A DNA stretch of 64,000 bases from Ascoidea rubescens DSM 1968 (taxonomy: Eukaryota > Ascomycota > Saccharomycetes > Ascoideales > Ascoideaceae): NCBI RefSeq assembly GCF_001661345.1, contig NW_017962918.1, positions 124,001 through 188,000 of the forward strand, in the 5' to 3' direction. Positions 1-11,301 of this stretch are shown here, piece after piece. The notes beneath the pieces are model-generated. The model was given only the letters and a program-made list of their open reading frames with translations. It was not told where the DNA came from and made no database searches. Every line of letters begins with the position of its first letter. The first letter of the stretch is position 1. Both the position numbers and the translations under genes were made by a program.

Positions 1-570
1 AACATTATTTGGGTTGTTAATGCTGCCATGTTGGTCATTGGTGCAATTAGCACAATCTACCAAATCAAACCCTCTCTTCATGTTGCTTCATCTGTCGCTG
101 AGTCGCCACCTCTGGAAAAGTCAGTGATAAGGTTCCAGAATCAGAAACAGCCGACTTTTCAGGATGCGGCGTATTTTCTATCCCGACGCCAAACAGAAGG
201 ACATAATATTCAATGACTTTACGGTTACCGACGGTATTTCGCAATTGAGTCCGGTAACGTTCGTAGTTCGGACGCAGGTATGACGGTACTAAGCGGATCT
301 TTCTGGGCCTTGCCACGGAGACTGCGCGGCGCATGCGGTTTGTGTGGTGCGGATCGCTGATTTTGTCCGGAGATAATTGCGTTGCTCAGAAAACACCAAA
401 CTTTTCAATCTAAAAATTTCTCTATTTTCGTATTTTTGATTATTTTTTTTTAACCCAAAGCAGGATTGGTATATATATATAACATAACATATTCAGTTGG
501 CACCTTTAAATAGTAGCTCATTGATCGAATTTCTCATCTACTTCAGAGTTTTTACAAATCACTCTGGTTA
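1..570. other. left-edge intergenic region and DOT1 upstream region
   Basis: No convincing gene is visible. A 72-codon open stretch enters from the left edge on the + strand and stops near 216, but it matches no family I know. Around 230-340 the DNA is relatively GC-rich, including a GCGCGGCGCATGCGG stretch near 324. Such islands recur upstream of other genes in this window. An alternating TA run near 471-481 lies about 100 bp before the DOT1 ATG and could serve as a TATA element. The region could also hold the 3' or 5' end of a gene outside the window. Confidence 0.5.
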
Positions 571-591
571 ATGAAATGTCTGTTGAAATAG
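571..591 (+). promoter_or_regulatory. six-codon upstream ORF overlapping the DOT1 start
   Basis: An ATG at 571, five bases before the DOT1 ATG, opens a six-codon frame that ends in TAG at 589-591. It therefore overlaps the DOT1 start in another frame. Ribosomes scanning from the 5' end would meet this ATG first, so DOT1 would need leaky scanning or reinitiation. The sequence shows the overlap directly. Regulation is inference and depends on the transcript starting upstream of 571. Confidence 0.45.
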
Positions 592-1176
592 AAGCTGATA
601 TTGTCCAGCATCCAAACAACAGTACATCCAATCAGCCTTTTATTGAAAATTTCAACAGCGAATTCAATAAAATATCTGATTTGATACAATTAAAAGACAC
701 TACTGAATTACATGAGACTGAAGGCCATCAAGGAATTATAGACACCATTCATCACGATAAAATTCTTAACGATAACAGCATCCATGAAAGCAATACAGAT
801 CATCATTTTGATATATCTTCTCAAAATAACCCTAAAAATGAAAATGCTAACAGTATAAGTATAATTAGTAATAACAATACCAATATGAACACAAATCAAA
901 TTAACGATTTTGAGTCGTCTTTCAATAAAAACATGAATGGCATTGCTAACCAGCATAATTTTCAGTTCGAGATAGACAGGCTATTGAATGACGATAGTGA
1001 TAATGACAACTATAACGACAACTTTAACTACAACGATAATAACAATGATAACGAGGCCAAAATAGCTGAGCATCAGAATAGCACAAAAACCGATTATAGC
1101 AAAAGTGATAAAAATCACAACCCTGAAAATCCTAAATCAGATCCTTACTCAAAGTCTTTTAATGATAATGATAATG

Positions 1177-1208
<32 letters not shown>

Positions 1209-4163
1209 GATAATAATATTATTACCAGTCCAAATACCACTAACCGAAAATTTGAAACCATTCAAATAAATAATAAAAAAAATAATATCATGCATAATCT
1301 GCCAAAAGCATTTGTTTCTAGAAACCAATTTCAAAATAAACTCAGTGATTTAACTACTAATGTGGTTGAATTACAAAATAATTGTGAAGCACAAAATAAT
1401 AATGATAAGTTAAATGATTCCTTAGTAAACAACACTGACGATTTGGATAATATCGCCAAACAAATTACCGGTGAAATTAATGAGGATTCAGAAGAAAAAC
1501 TGTCAATATTAAAATCTGAAAACATTTCTTTTGACAATACTCACATAAATCAACTCAGCAAATCAGCCAGTATTTCTTCTAATCTAGGTGACTTGGCTGA
1601 TGATCAAAATTCAACTAAACCAGCAAAGAAAAGAAAAAGAATCAGAAGATCTGTTTTTGCCAAAAGAAAGAAACCAAATGTAAAGCAAATCTTAATCAAT
1701 GCTGTTGATAATAACAATACACCTCAAATTGACGAACCAAAAATAGAATCTTCAATCATGCCAAAAAAGACAACTGAGAAAAAGAAAACAAAAAGCATGA
1801 GAAAAGAATTACAAGGCCTACTTGAGGGAGCATATCTTTTAGGTTTTATAAATAAAGATAACATCAATAGGTCGTTTATAAGAGGAGAAGTTGATAAAAA
1901 GAAACCAGAAAGGTACGTTGATAAGGATGCTGGACCCATTAAACCAAAGAGAACGCAGACAACATCCAAAACTGAATCGACTGTTTCTTCTACTTCAACT
2001 GATAAAAAAATAAAAAAAGCTGCACCAAAAGTAATTACAAAGGCAAAAAATCCATCACTTAAAGCTTTGGAAAATAAAATCGACACTAAAAGTGCATCTA
2101 AACATAGTCTGAAACCAGGACCCAAGCCAGGGTCTAAAGCAGGTTCTAAATCAATATCAAAACAAAATAAAAAAGGATTTTTAACAACACTCGAAAATCA
2201 AGAAACTAAATTTAACAATAAGCCTGGACCTAAGCTGGGATCTAAATTAAAACTGAGTTCCGAAGCTAACCTCAAAATCAAGAATAATATTACTTTAAAA
2301 GCCAAAACTATTTACAATGGTTTCAGCAAACATTATGAAAGTGAATCTGATGACGAAATACAGGAATACCAACTGGAAGAATCAGGGAACTTCGAAATGA
2401 CTGATAAAAGTGATCAAGTTGATGATCTTGATGAAGAAATATTATCAATGGCCACTTTAAATGAGGAAAGCGGTGTATCAAGTAATTCAAAATCAAAAAG
2501 GTCCTTGTTTAGCAAATCAAAATCGAGTGAAAGCATTGGGTCTCATGATCCTAAAAAAAAGTTGAGATCAAAACCTGGCTCTAAACCAAAAGCAAAACTT
2601 GATGACGAAGAGAAAGTTTTTTCATCTCAAGCTAAAGTGAAAAATAAACCTGGCCCCAAACTAAAGAACCAAAGACTAGAAATTCCAAACGGAAAACAAA
2701 AAAATAGTGTGAATAGCAAAGCTATTAGCAGAAGCAGTTATAATGATCTTTCAAATGGTCAATCCATACGGTCAAGATCGAGAACACCTTCTGATAGTCT
2801 ACTTATAATTGCTGCTAATAAGAAAAGTTATGAATTTCCCAAGGAGTTTAAAAGTTTTTTAATCAATCCGATACTCATGAAAGAACAGCTCAAATTAGCA
2901 GATCGGAAGTTTTTTTCAAACGATGCCAGTAATTTAGAATTTAAAGGTGAACAATTTTTAAATTTTAGAAAATGTGGAAACTTTATTTCAGAGTATCCAA
3001 ATAGATATTTGTATTATTTTGATTCCGATAAAGTGGATAATCGGAATATTTCGATGCCATTGGATCTCAACAACGTTCCTAAAGTCAGATTACTATCGCC
3101 AGTTCATTCGAATGTTTACGAAGAATACTGTTTATGTTTTCCAAAGGACGAGGAAATAAATCCATTTGATGAAATTGGTAAAAACATTGAGCTATACCAG
3201 GCAGTTTATTTTCCCAAAGATAAGTTTCATAAGCAATATGGTTATGACTATAACAATGTTAGTCCGTTGCTATATGAATTGTATGATTCGTATTTGAATA
3301 AGAACTTAAAAAAGTTCAGAGATTTGATTGAAAGTTTTAATAAAATGATCGAGAGCAATCGAAAGCAAATTAAAAGCTATATATCAAGCGGAAATGCGCT
3401 GACAATACCAGTGGGATTTATCCATGAGGTACTAACGCAAGTATATCTTAGAACTATAACTCCCAAAGTGAAAAACTTGAGACATTACAAAGCATTCTCA
3501 AATAATGTTTATGGGGAACTATTGCCCAGTGTTTTATCGAAAATGTACAACAAAGTCAATTTAAATAAGGATAAAAAATTTTTTGATCTAGGGTCGGGAG
3601 TTGGAAATTGTGTTTTACAGGCGTCATTGGAATTTGGGTGCAAAAGTTTTGGGTGTGAAATCATGGAAGAAGCAAGTGAGTTAACAGATATTCAGTTGAA
3701 AGAATTCAAAGCGAGATGCAAATTTTTTGGAATAACACATGGGGCAATAGATTTTTATCTCAGGCAATCATTTTTGGATAATAAAAATGTTTTGGACACA
3801 CTAAAAGAATGCGATGTGATTTTAGTGAACAATTATATTTTTGATTTAAAGCTTAATTCAAGCATTGTTAAACTATTTACCAAAGCCAATCTAAAAATTG
3901 GATGCAAAATAATTTCGCTCAAGAATTTAGTTCCGCCAGGATTCACAATTGGAAACGAAAGTATTTTGGAGAAGATGAAAGTTGAGAGGTTTGAATTTGA
4001 AAGCGGATCTGTAAGTTGGTCTAGCAGTGATGGATATTATTATATTGGAACCATAACAGATAGTATTTTAGAAGAGTATATGGTGGATCATAGTGTTGGA
4101 AAAACCAGACTTGGTGGAAGTAGGTTTGCACCATATACATCAAGTGCAGATGAAATGTTTTGA
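576..4163 (+). CDS. DOT1: histone H3 lysine-79 methyltransferase Dot1
   Basis: 1195 aa, about twice the length of S. cerevisiae Dot1 (582 aa). The C-terminal third is the catalytic DOT1 domain. It has the SAM-binding motif I DLGSGVGN beginning at about residue 1004, an ExxE-like GCEIMEEA segment after it, the VNNYIFD motif (the family NN-F-F signature), and a VSWSSSDGYYYI ending at about 1146-1157, typical of fungal Dot1. Dot1 methylates H3K79 on nucleosomes and antagonises Sir-type silencing. The first ~830 residues are low-complexity, rich in Asn, Asp, Ser and Lys. They contain a basic patch (about 350-370) and four AT-hook-like KPGPK or KPGSK repeats between about 510 and 700, probably a nucleosome or DNA-binding extension. 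The start at 576 is the first in-frame ATG. A short out-of-frame ORF overlaps it. The function call is firm; the role of the N-terminal extension is inference. Confidence 0.95.
1161..1216 (+). repeat. AATGAT hexanucleotide microsatellite inside DOT1
   Basis: Tandem AATGAT and AAT units encode an Asn-Asp repeat in the disordered N-terminal part of Dot1. The unit is a multiple of three, so length changes keep the frame. Confidence 0.9.
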
Positions 4164-4796
4164 TTTCATCAAAGGCAAAGGGTGTCAAAAGTTAGGAAAT
4201 AAATTGCATTCACTTTTTGTATTTATGTTTATTATTGATTTTTGTTTTTGATTCTTATTTTCATTTTCATTTTGATTCTCATTTTTATTCTCATTTTTAT
4301 TCTCGAACTCATTTTCATTTTCATTTTCATTTTCATTTTTATTTTCAGCTTTAGTTTTAGTTTCCAGTTTAATTTTCATAATTTTTTTTTCTATTGTTTC
4401 ATTCTAAATTGATAATTTTTTTTTTTTCTCTCACTCATAATTTTTAATTTATATTGGGTTAGTTTTTTTATTGGTTGATACAATCTATATTGTTTTGCTT
4501 TACACATTTTTCGCATAGTTGTTACTTTATAGCAAGTAAAGAATAGAGGTTTTTGTATTAAAAAAATTTGATTAGAATAGCAATACATAAACAAAATTTC
4601 TTCTTTTAATGTAGAGTAAAAATAAAACCAAATACAAATCCAAAGAAAATGATATAGTTTATAAACGACCAGTTCTTTAACAAAGAAATTAATGACAATG
4701 AACAAGTATAGTATACAAAAGATAAAGTTGAACAAAAAGATGAAATCAAGTGAGTAGAAATAAGTAAAAAATAAATAAAAAGAGATGGATAAAAAA
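4164..4796. other. convergent 3' intergenic region with TTTCAT repeats
   Basis: This lies between the stops of DOT1 (+) and the mannosidase gene (-). Positions about 4256-4345 are an impure run of TTTCAT/TTTTCATT units. The rest is AT-rich with T tracts and several ATAAA-like elements suited to 3' end formation on both strands. I see no gene; the short open frames here only reflect the repeat. Confidence 0.7.
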
Positions 4797-6170
4797 TCAA
4801 ATTATTAACCAGACTGAACCACAGATTAAAGATAAACCAACTACAGCTGTTATTATGGCAGCACCAACATGATCTTTTGTTGACAATGATAACTCAGACT
4901 CTGCTGAGCCATGTAAATCATTGACTCCAGCAGAAGGATCACCTATAGAAGAGCCACCGGTATTTGCTGTGTACGGAGCAGGTCGGTTTATAACATTTAA
5001 ATTTTGAATCACTTCCAAAGCAGACATCTGTTCCCCAAGACCCCAATTCCCATCCCAACCCGGATGAAACCAATTAATACCACAAGTTTTGCCATCAGTA
5101 CCACCAGAGCAGGATTGAGCAGCACCTAGAGCAGATGGTACAAGATAAGACATGATTTGGTCATAAGTTTGTGGAACTAGTTTAGCAGTTAGACCCAAAA
5201 ACCTTGAAAAATATGCCTTGAATGACTTTTGATCTGTATTACAAGTGCCAGCATTTTGACAGGCAGCTTCAAACATGATGTTATTCGAGTTGTTGAAAAA
5301 AACCACTGAAGAATCTAATAATCTCTGGGTTCTATTTAACCATTTTTCTTCTCCCGTATAGTCATAAAGGTAAGCACATCCACCTAGCATCAAGCCCTGG
5401 TTATAGGTCCATTGCAATTTAACTGTGGTAGAACAGTTGTCGTCACCGATGGTAGCTCCATCATAAACAAACCACCAGTTTTCGGTTGTGATGAAATTTA
5501 TATCTACCATCCAATCCCAAATTAAATCGCACCATTCTAAATAAGTATCATTACCTGTATATCTTGCCAATCTTGCACCAATTTGAAACAAACAACCATT
5601 AGATACCGAATTTTTATAGTCATATCCGGAATTCCATTGGAAAATTTGCCATCTTAGTCCACCATAGCAAGATTCAGTATCCCAATTGAAAGCCATTTTA
5701 TTGAAGACAGCTTGGGCTAGATATAACCATTGAGGCTCATCTTCAGCTGGGTTGGTGAAATTTCGTTCGACAGCAGCCATTACCACCAACCCCCAAAAGC
5801 CCTGATCATCATTACCTTCTGTTGTGGACTGGTTGGCAGGAATGTAGTCCCAATTATCGCCAACCTGATAAAGTAGGGCCTGCTTTAAAACATCGTTGTA
5901 TGTATCATTTTCCATATAAAACCAGTAGTCGATCATGGAGCCCCAGGCTCCACCGCTTTGCCACCAATAATAAGGATCAGAGAACATACCAATTACCTGG
6001 CCATATTCCAACCCATTATAATAGTCCATGAGCCCATCGGCGATGAGTGCTGCAGCAGTTTTGATTGAATTCACGTCGTTTACATCCAAATCCACAGCTA
6101 CAACGGATGCAAAATGAGAAAGGATAGCGTACACGGCTAGAAAGGAAGACACAAGATGAAGCTTCACCAT
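4797..6170 (-). CDS. DFG5: GPI-anchored alpha-1,6-mannanase-type cell-wall protein (Dfg5/Dcw1, GH76)
   Basis: 457 aa, the usual length of Dfg5 and Dcw1 (449-458 aa). An N-terminal signal peptide ends near VVAVDLDV (about residue 26). The GH76 domain follows, with the catalytic aspartate pair at D121-D122 in EGNDDQGFWG, the CYGGLRWQI block, and the conserved GINWFHPGWDG and GLGEQMSALEV segments near the C-terminus. The last ~20 residues are hydrophobic after a Ser/Gly/Ala-rich spacer, which is the signal for GPI anchoring. The family is thought to cross-link GPI mannoproteins into the wall by cutting and transferring the GPI glycan. In S. cerevisiae the DFG5 and DCW1 pair is jointly essential. 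I cannot tell which paralogue this is, or whether a second exists elsewhere. Confidence 0.95.
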   Translation of the reverse strand: MVKLHLVSSFLAVYAILSHFASVVAVDLDVNDVNSIKTAAALIADGLMDYYNGLEYGQVIGMFSDPYYWWQSGGAWGSMIDYWFYMENDTYNDVLKQALLYQVGDNWDYIPANQSTTEGNDDQGFWGLVVMAAVERNFTNPAEDEPQWLYLAQAVFNKMAFNWDTESCYGGLRWQIFQWNSGYDYKNSVSNGCLFQIGARLARYTGNDTYLEWCDLIWDWMVDINFITTENWWFVYDGATIGDDNCSTTVKLQWTYNQGLMLGGCAYLYDYTGEEKWLNRTQRLLDSSVVFFNNSNNIMFEAACQNAGTCNTDQKSFKAYFSRFLGLTAKLVPQTYDQIMSYLVPSALGAAQSCSGGTDGKTCGINWFHPGWDGNWGLGEQMSALEVIQNLNVINRPAPYTANTGGSSIGDPSAGVNDLHGSAESELSLSTKDHVGAAIITAVVGLSLICGSVWLII

Positions 6171-6856
6171 TTTCTGCTCGACCAGTTAAAAAACAATCAG
6201 CAATAGCCAAATATGAGCACCAAAACTCGACTTGTTTTACGTTTTGAAACAAGTTTCCCCAAGATCTGGAATATAACCATCTTTAACGAGCTCTCATCGA
6301 GTGGGAAATCAGTAAGAAATACGCTCTGTTTTCTAAAAAAACAGAGCCAAGAGCCAAGAAAGAACATACATAATTTCCGAATCCAGCACACTTGCCACAA
6401 AAGGCCCGTTGCTTTTTCAGAAATTTCCACCAGATTGGGACATTTACCTGCACGATTTGTATAGATGAGGCTATAAATAACCGCGGAACTCGCCACAAGC
6501 CGCACTGCCTAGCCACAGGGGGCCCTTCCGCTTTGGCTTTCTTTGCTGCTTTTACTTCTGTTCATTGAAAACAATAGGGCATAAAATTAAAGAATACATA
6601 AAAAGAGCATCAGAATATCAACCTAAATATACTAGAATAGGAATAAGGGTGAAAACAAAAACAAAAACAAAGAATATATATAAATCTCATTGTGTGGAGT
6701 ATACCAATAACAGAAAAAAAACTAAGGATTAAACTAATAGAATGTAATCAAAATCTAGTAATAGAATAGTAACAAAATAATAATATAAGTATGAAAATCA
6801 AGACCAACAAAAACTTGCTCTAAGCACTCATCTAAAAGCATAATCAAGAGGACTGT
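6171..6856. other. intergenic region, DFG5 promoter and ERG5 3' region
   Basis: The part next to DFG5 (about 6171-6540) is moderately GC-rich and should hold its promoter. The part next to the ERG5 stop (6560-6856) is A-rich. Open frames on both strands here have no recognisable domain, and I treat them as chance. No RNA gene was recognised. Confidence 0.6.
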
Positions 6857-8428
6857 TTATTCAAGAGCCTTGGGATCTTTTCTTTTTGTAAACTCCAAAA
6901 TACAATCATCTTTAGGAAAAATAGTTGCAAACACTCTGATTTCTTCAGATAGCGGAGTGATGTGGTGCTTGATATCGTTAAATAAAAAGGCTTTTCCAAT
7001 CAATCCAGTAAACATCATCATAACATATTGCTGGCCCAAACAAACATGAGGTCCGGTGCCAAATACTAACCAGTTTTTCTTAGCTTCTGATGCCTTCGAC
7101 CCTTCAACCCATCTTTCTGGAATAAACTCCTCTGGATCCTCATAAACCTCAGGGTCATGTAACGCAGGGTATAAAGTTGGAATCAACATTGATCCCTTTG
7201 GAGCAGTGTAGTTTTCATCTATTGGGTAGTTTTTCTTGACAACGTATGGCACCATCAAAACTGGTGGTCTGAATCTTAGTGTCTCTTTGACAACCATGTT
7301 GGTATATGTCATGTTTTCTATCATTTCAAAACTTAATTTCTTGTATGGATCATTATCACGAACTCTTAATTGTTCTTCACGGATCTTTTGGATCACATCA
7401 GGTCTGTCTGCCACTATTTGGAACAACCAACAACATGCAGACGATGAAGCGTCTTGAGAAGCAAATAAAAATGTGAAGATAGCTTCTGAAATTTCTCTGT
7501 TCGAGAACTCACGAACTGTATTGGATTGATCATCCATAATCTCAACCCAAGCATCCATAACGCAGTTTCCAATAGCACCACTTCTGATGTTTTCCTTTGA
7601 CAACTTTGCACACTGTTCAAAAATCTTCATTGTCATATCAGCAACTTTTCGACCATACCAAGGCTTTGTAAATGGCAAAATAATAGGAAAGTTCACCAAT
7701 TCCAATGCAGCGGTAACTAAATAGTAATCATCAGCAATAGTTCTAATCTGATCATCAGTTATATAGTCACCACAAAATGTCTTCAAACTCACTGCACACA
7801 TTATTTCTCTGAAATCGTGAAAAAATGGATATTTCCCATTTTTTTTCGTGATTTCTTGAAACTTTGTCAAATATCTGTCATAGACAAACTCTTGAGCTGG
7901 AATGTATGATTGCAAAGCATTTCTGGTAAATAGCCCATTCAAGCCCTTTCTATAGTCAACATGGGCTTTACCGTCAAGGAAAACCCAGTTAGTTGGTCTC
8001 AAAATTTTCACAGCGACATCAACTACACAGGGTTTGACATATTTGGGAGACATAAGAATTTTTCTTGCAATGTCTCTTTTGGAAGCAATTATAACAAATT
8101 TGTGGAAGATGGAAACACACGATAATGGTCCTGAATCCCATTTGGCCTTGTATTCTTCGAACTTGGGATCAAACGACTCTAAAAACGGACCGATGATGGG
8201 CCAAATTTTAAAAGTTGGACCGGCAATCGAACCTTTATTTAGTTGATATTTAATTTGATCATAGATCAACAAAGCTATGACTGAAGTAATTAGCAAAGAC
8301 ACCCAGTTTAAATTTTTTAAATCAGAAAACCCAAAATTTCCCAAACTGAGTTTGTCCAAGCTGAAATCGCTGATGGATTTGTTGATTAATAATGATGAGT
8401 TGGATATAAAAGTCGAAGCAACCTCCAT
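6857..8428 (-). CDS. ERG5: sterol C-22 desaturase, cytochrome P450 CYP61
   Basis: 523 aa, typical of CYP61 (S. cerevisiae Erg5 is 538 aa). A single N-terminal membrane anchor lies at about residues 42-60. P450 hallmarks are present: the I-helix FASQDASSSA, the K-helix ExxR (KETLRFRPP), the PERW block (PEEFIPERW), and the heme-binding loop FGTGPHVCLGQ with the thiolate Cys463. The I-helix and heme loop closely resemble Erg5 rather than Erg11. The enzyme adds the C22-C23 double bond late in ergosterol synthesis in the ER, using NADPH-P450 reductase. It is transcribed away from POX1 with about 600 bp between them. The call is firm. Confidence 0.97.
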   Translation of the reverse strand: MEVASTFISNSSLLINKSISDFSLDKLSLGNFGFSDLKNLNWVSLLITSVIALLIYDQIKYQLNKGSIAGPTFKIWPIIGPFLESFDPKFEEYKAKWDSGPLSCVSIFHKFVIIASKRDIARKILMSPKYVKPCVVDVAVKILRPTNWVFLDGKAHVDYRKGLNGLFTRNALQSYIPAQEFVYDRYLTKFQEITKKNGKYPFFHDFREIMCAVSLKTFCGDYITDDQIRTIADDYYLVTAALELVNFPIILPFTKPWYGRKVADMTMKIFEQCAKLSKENIRSGAIGNCVMDAWVEIMDDQSNTVREFSNREISEAIFTFLFASQDASSSACCWLFQIVADRPDVIQKIREEQLRVRDNDPYKKLSFEMIENMTYTNMVVKETLRFRPPVLMVPYVVKKNYPIDENYTAPKGSMLIPTLYPALHDPEVYEDPEEFIPERWVEGSKASEAKKNWLVFGTGPHVCLGQQYVMMMFTGLIGKAFLFNDIKHHITPLSEEIRVFATIFPKDDCILEFTKRKDPKALE

Positions 8429-9027
8429 TGTTGATGATGATTATGGTTTGCTTATATTTTCGGCAAAGCTTCTTGTGTTGCAGTGGTCTTGGAAGATATA
8501 TACGAATAAAAGCCAGTCAGTAAAGAGAAAACGGAATTAATGGCAGTGAATAGAAATCAAGTTATCGAAAATAAAACGAAATCAATTGGTTTAAAAACAA
8601 AAAAAAAACCCAAAAAAATACTGGGAAATGTTATTAATCAAAATTGCAAAAAGCATTCGACTTGCACATACGACGCAAACGATCATAAACGACCAATAAG
8701 ACCCTCGGAAATGCGTATGCGGTACGAGATATACGAGACGACAAGGAAGTAGCGGTTCCGTCATTCCCTGCCAGATAACCCGCTTCTGTACACACAACAC
8801 TGCGGCTGTTGCTGTGCTTCTGCGTGCTTCTGCGTGCTTCTGCGCTCTCCACGCCGTCCCCATCCGTGGTCTCTTTTTCGTTCATCAGAAGCCATTTTAA
8901 CGGTTCTCCATCTCTGCTCATTTTCATATGGATTGCTCTGATTTCTGCAATATAAACTCCTTATTTCGATCTTCTTTCCCAGCAAATCTTCTTTAATTCT
9001 CCCACACTAACACCAATTTTTCTCATC
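8429..9027. other. divergent ERG5-POX1 promoter region
   Basis: About 600 bp shared by two divergent genes. A-rich DNA flanks ERG5, with a TATA-like TATATA near 8497. The middle (about 8690-8900) is GC-rich and contains three perfect copies of GTGCTTCTGC. No gene is supported here; the open frames on the - strand translate the repeat. Confidence 0.65.
8814..8843. repeat. three perfect 10-bp tandem copies (GTGCTTCTGC)
   Basis: Three head-to-tail identical 10-mers lie in the divergent ERG5-POX1 promoter. The spacing is close to one helical turn, so bound proteins would sit on one DNA face. No known yeast factor site is recognised. Confidence 0.85.
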
Positions 9028-11301
9028 ATGTCTCGAACTGAATTTGGCAATATCCCCAACCCTTCCAACATCATTAACAATGAAAGAAACAGATTCACTG
9101 ATTTCAACATCGACGAGTTATTTACCTTTATTGAAGGTAACACTTCAAAGGATTCTACCGAAACTTTAAAATTGATGCAAGAACTAGAGAGAGATTTAAT
9201 TTTGAATAATGATCAACTAAACCATTATGACAATCTATCCAAAAACGACATTAGAAAAACAACGTTCTTGAAAATTAAACAACTATCAAACTATCTAGAG
9301 AACGACATTGTCTTCTCGCAAAAGTCAAACCAGCAACTTTCGAAGGACGGTAGTGGTAAAGCAGCGTTTAATCCCTATAACATCGATCTCTCTAATTTCA
9401 ATAAGAGATTGCTATTGATTGGAGTCCATGATCCGCAACTCGGCACAAGATTAGGTGTTCATTTAGGCTTGTTTCTCAATGCTATTAAAGGAACTGGAAC
9501 TCAGTCCCAGTTCAATTACTGGGCTTTTGAAAGAGGTGCCCTTAGTGTCCGTAACATCTATGGCTGCTTTGCTATGACCGAGTTAGCCCATGGTTCTAAC
9601 GTCGCAGGTGTTGAAACAACTGCAACTTACAACTCGTCTGATCAAAGTTTCGTTGTCAACACTCCTCATCTAGGAGCAACTAAATGGTGGATTGGTGGTG
9701 CTGCATCGTCTGCCAATCACTGTGTTGCTTACTGTAGATTGATTGTGGATGGCAAAGACTACGGTGTTAAAACATTTGTTGTTCCCCTAAGAGACTCAAA
9801 TCACAATCTTTTTCCCGGTATTGCAATTGGCGATATTGGTGCCAAAATGGGAAGAGATGGTATAGATAATGGTTGGATCCAGTTTACCAACGTCAAGATC
9901 CCAAAGAACTTTATGTTGCAAAAATATTGTAAGATTGTTGACAAAAAGGATAAATCGATAGTCATTGATCCTCCTTTAGCTCAATTAGCTTACAGTGCAT
10001 TATTGGATGGTAGAATGAACATGGTTATTGAATCGTTCAGACATGGTGCTAGATTTATTATTATAGCCCTAAGATATGCTGTTGGTAGAAGACAGTTTGG
10101 CAAGTCTACGAATCCAGATTTAAACTACTCAAACGAGTTTGAAAAAAAGAAATCTGCTTCCAACAACATTGTTTTGGAGAAACAGTTGATTGATTATCCT
10201 CACCACCAATACAGATTGATCCCCTTGTTGGCCACCATTTACGCCATTTCATGTGCCTCTGACAAGTTAAGGATCAATCATACCAACGTCAATAATAATT
10301 TGGACAAATTATCTCAGGACCCAGCTTTAATGTCGGATGAGAAATTCTTGTTCACTTCCATTAATGATTTAAAAGCATTGTTTGTTCAATCTGCCTCATT
10401 GAAATCAACATGCACCTGGTTTACTGCCAACTTGATAGACGAATGCAGACAAGCATGTGGTGGCCATGGCTACTCAGCTTATGCTGGGTTTGGAAAAGGT
10501 TATAACGACTGGGTAGTTCAATGCACTTGGGAAGGTGATAACAATATATTGGCTACATCGGCTGGTAAATCAATTATTAAGTTTGCTCAAAAGATTTTAG
10601 CAAAGAAATTTAAAGCTGTCCCAAAAGATTTCGGCTATTTGATTGATGCGTTCAACAGCAAAGACAGTAATGACAATAATGATGATGACTTTGATGTTAA
10701 TGATTACAATTCTCATTTGAAGTTGATTGGATCGGTAATCTTCAATTTAGCTAAAAGTTGCAATGATATCCTATCAACCAACAACAATAACTGGGATATC
10801 ATAACTACTGAATGTGTCAAATTATCTAAATTCAATGCCTACTATTATCTCTTGAATTCTTTTATTGAATATTTTAACAAACCAAACACTGGAAAGTCAG
10901 TTAAAAAGGTTTTGCAAAGCTTGATTTTATTGTTATCCAATTACTTTATCTATGAAAATTCGAATTACTTTTTACAATTTAATATCTTGGATTCCGAAAA
11001 AATCACCAGATTAAAATTAAACATCATGACAGTGCTTTTACCATATTTAAGACAAAGGGTGATCGGTTTAACAGATTCATTCAAATACTCAGATTTCTTG
11101 GTTCAGTCAGTTTTGGGCAATTATAATGGAGACATTTACAATAACTATTTTGATTTGGTGAATAAAATTAGCAACCACAAACTTGAGTATAACAAAACCA
11201 GCTACGATGGTGAGGTGCTACAAACATTAAAAAGAGAAGATGTCAGTGTTCGTGAGTTCAATGAAAAGGATGAATTAGCATTGAAAAAGCTAGGCGAGTA
11301 A
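9028..11301 (+). CDS. POX1: peroxisomal acyl-CoA oxidase
   Basis: 757 aa, in the range of yeast Pox1 (748 aa) and Candida Aox proteins. It oxidises acyl-CoA to trans-2-enoyl-CoA with FAD and passes electrons to O2, the first step of peroxisomal beta-oxidation. Family blocks in order: GVHLGLFLNAIKGTGT, YGCFAMTELAHGSNV, TPHLGATKWWIG, GAKMGRDGIDNGWIQF, the RYAVGRRQF motif, and ACGGHGYSAYAG followed by CTWEGDN, whose Glu502 is the expected catalytic base. The C-terminus ends KKLGE, so there is no SKL-type PTS1. Yeast acyl-CoA oxidases are known to use a non-PTS1 route through Pex5. The first ATG has a TCATC context and matches the usual N-terminus. Confidence 0.97.
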   Translation: MSRTEFGNIPNPSNIINNERNRFTDFNIDELFTFIEGNTSKDSTETLKLMQELERDLILNNDQLNHYDNLSKNDIRKTTFLKIKQLSNYLENDIVFSQKSNQQLSKDGSGKAAFNPYNIDLSNFNKRLLLIGVHDPQLGTRLGVHLGLFLNAIKGTGTQSQFNYWAFERGALSVRNIYGCFAMTELAHGSNVAGVETTATYNSSDQSFVVNTPHLGATKWWIGGAASSANHCVAYCRLIVDGKDYGVKTFVVPLRDSNHNLFPGIAIGDIGAKMGRDGIDNGWIQFTNVKIPKNFMLQKYCKIVDKKDKSIVIDPPLAQLAYSALLDGRMNMVIESFRHGARFIIIALRYAVGRRQFGKSTNPDLNYSNEFEKKKSASNNIVLEKQLIDYPHHQYRLIPLLATIYAISCASDKLRINHTNVNNNLDKLSQDPALMSDEKFLFTSINDLKALFVQSASLKSTCTWFTANLIDECRQACGGHGYSAYAGFGKGYNDWVVQCTWEGDNNILATSAGKSIIKFAQKILAKKFKAVPKDFGYLIDAFNSKDSNDNNDDDFDVNDYNSHLKLIGSVIFNLAKSCNDILSTNNNNWDIITTECVKLSKFNAYYYLLNSFIEYFNKPNTGKSVKKVLQSLILLLSNYFIYENSNYFLQFNILDSEKITRLKLNIMTVLLPYLRQRVIGLTDSFKYSDFLVQSVLGNYNGDIYNNYFDLVNKISNHKLEYNKTSYDGEVLQTLKREDVSVREFNEKDELALKKLGE

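Noticed and set aside
1-216. Open frame entering from the left edge
   Set aside because: Short, truncated by the window, and without recognisable similarity. It could be the end of a neighbour gene but cannot be supported.
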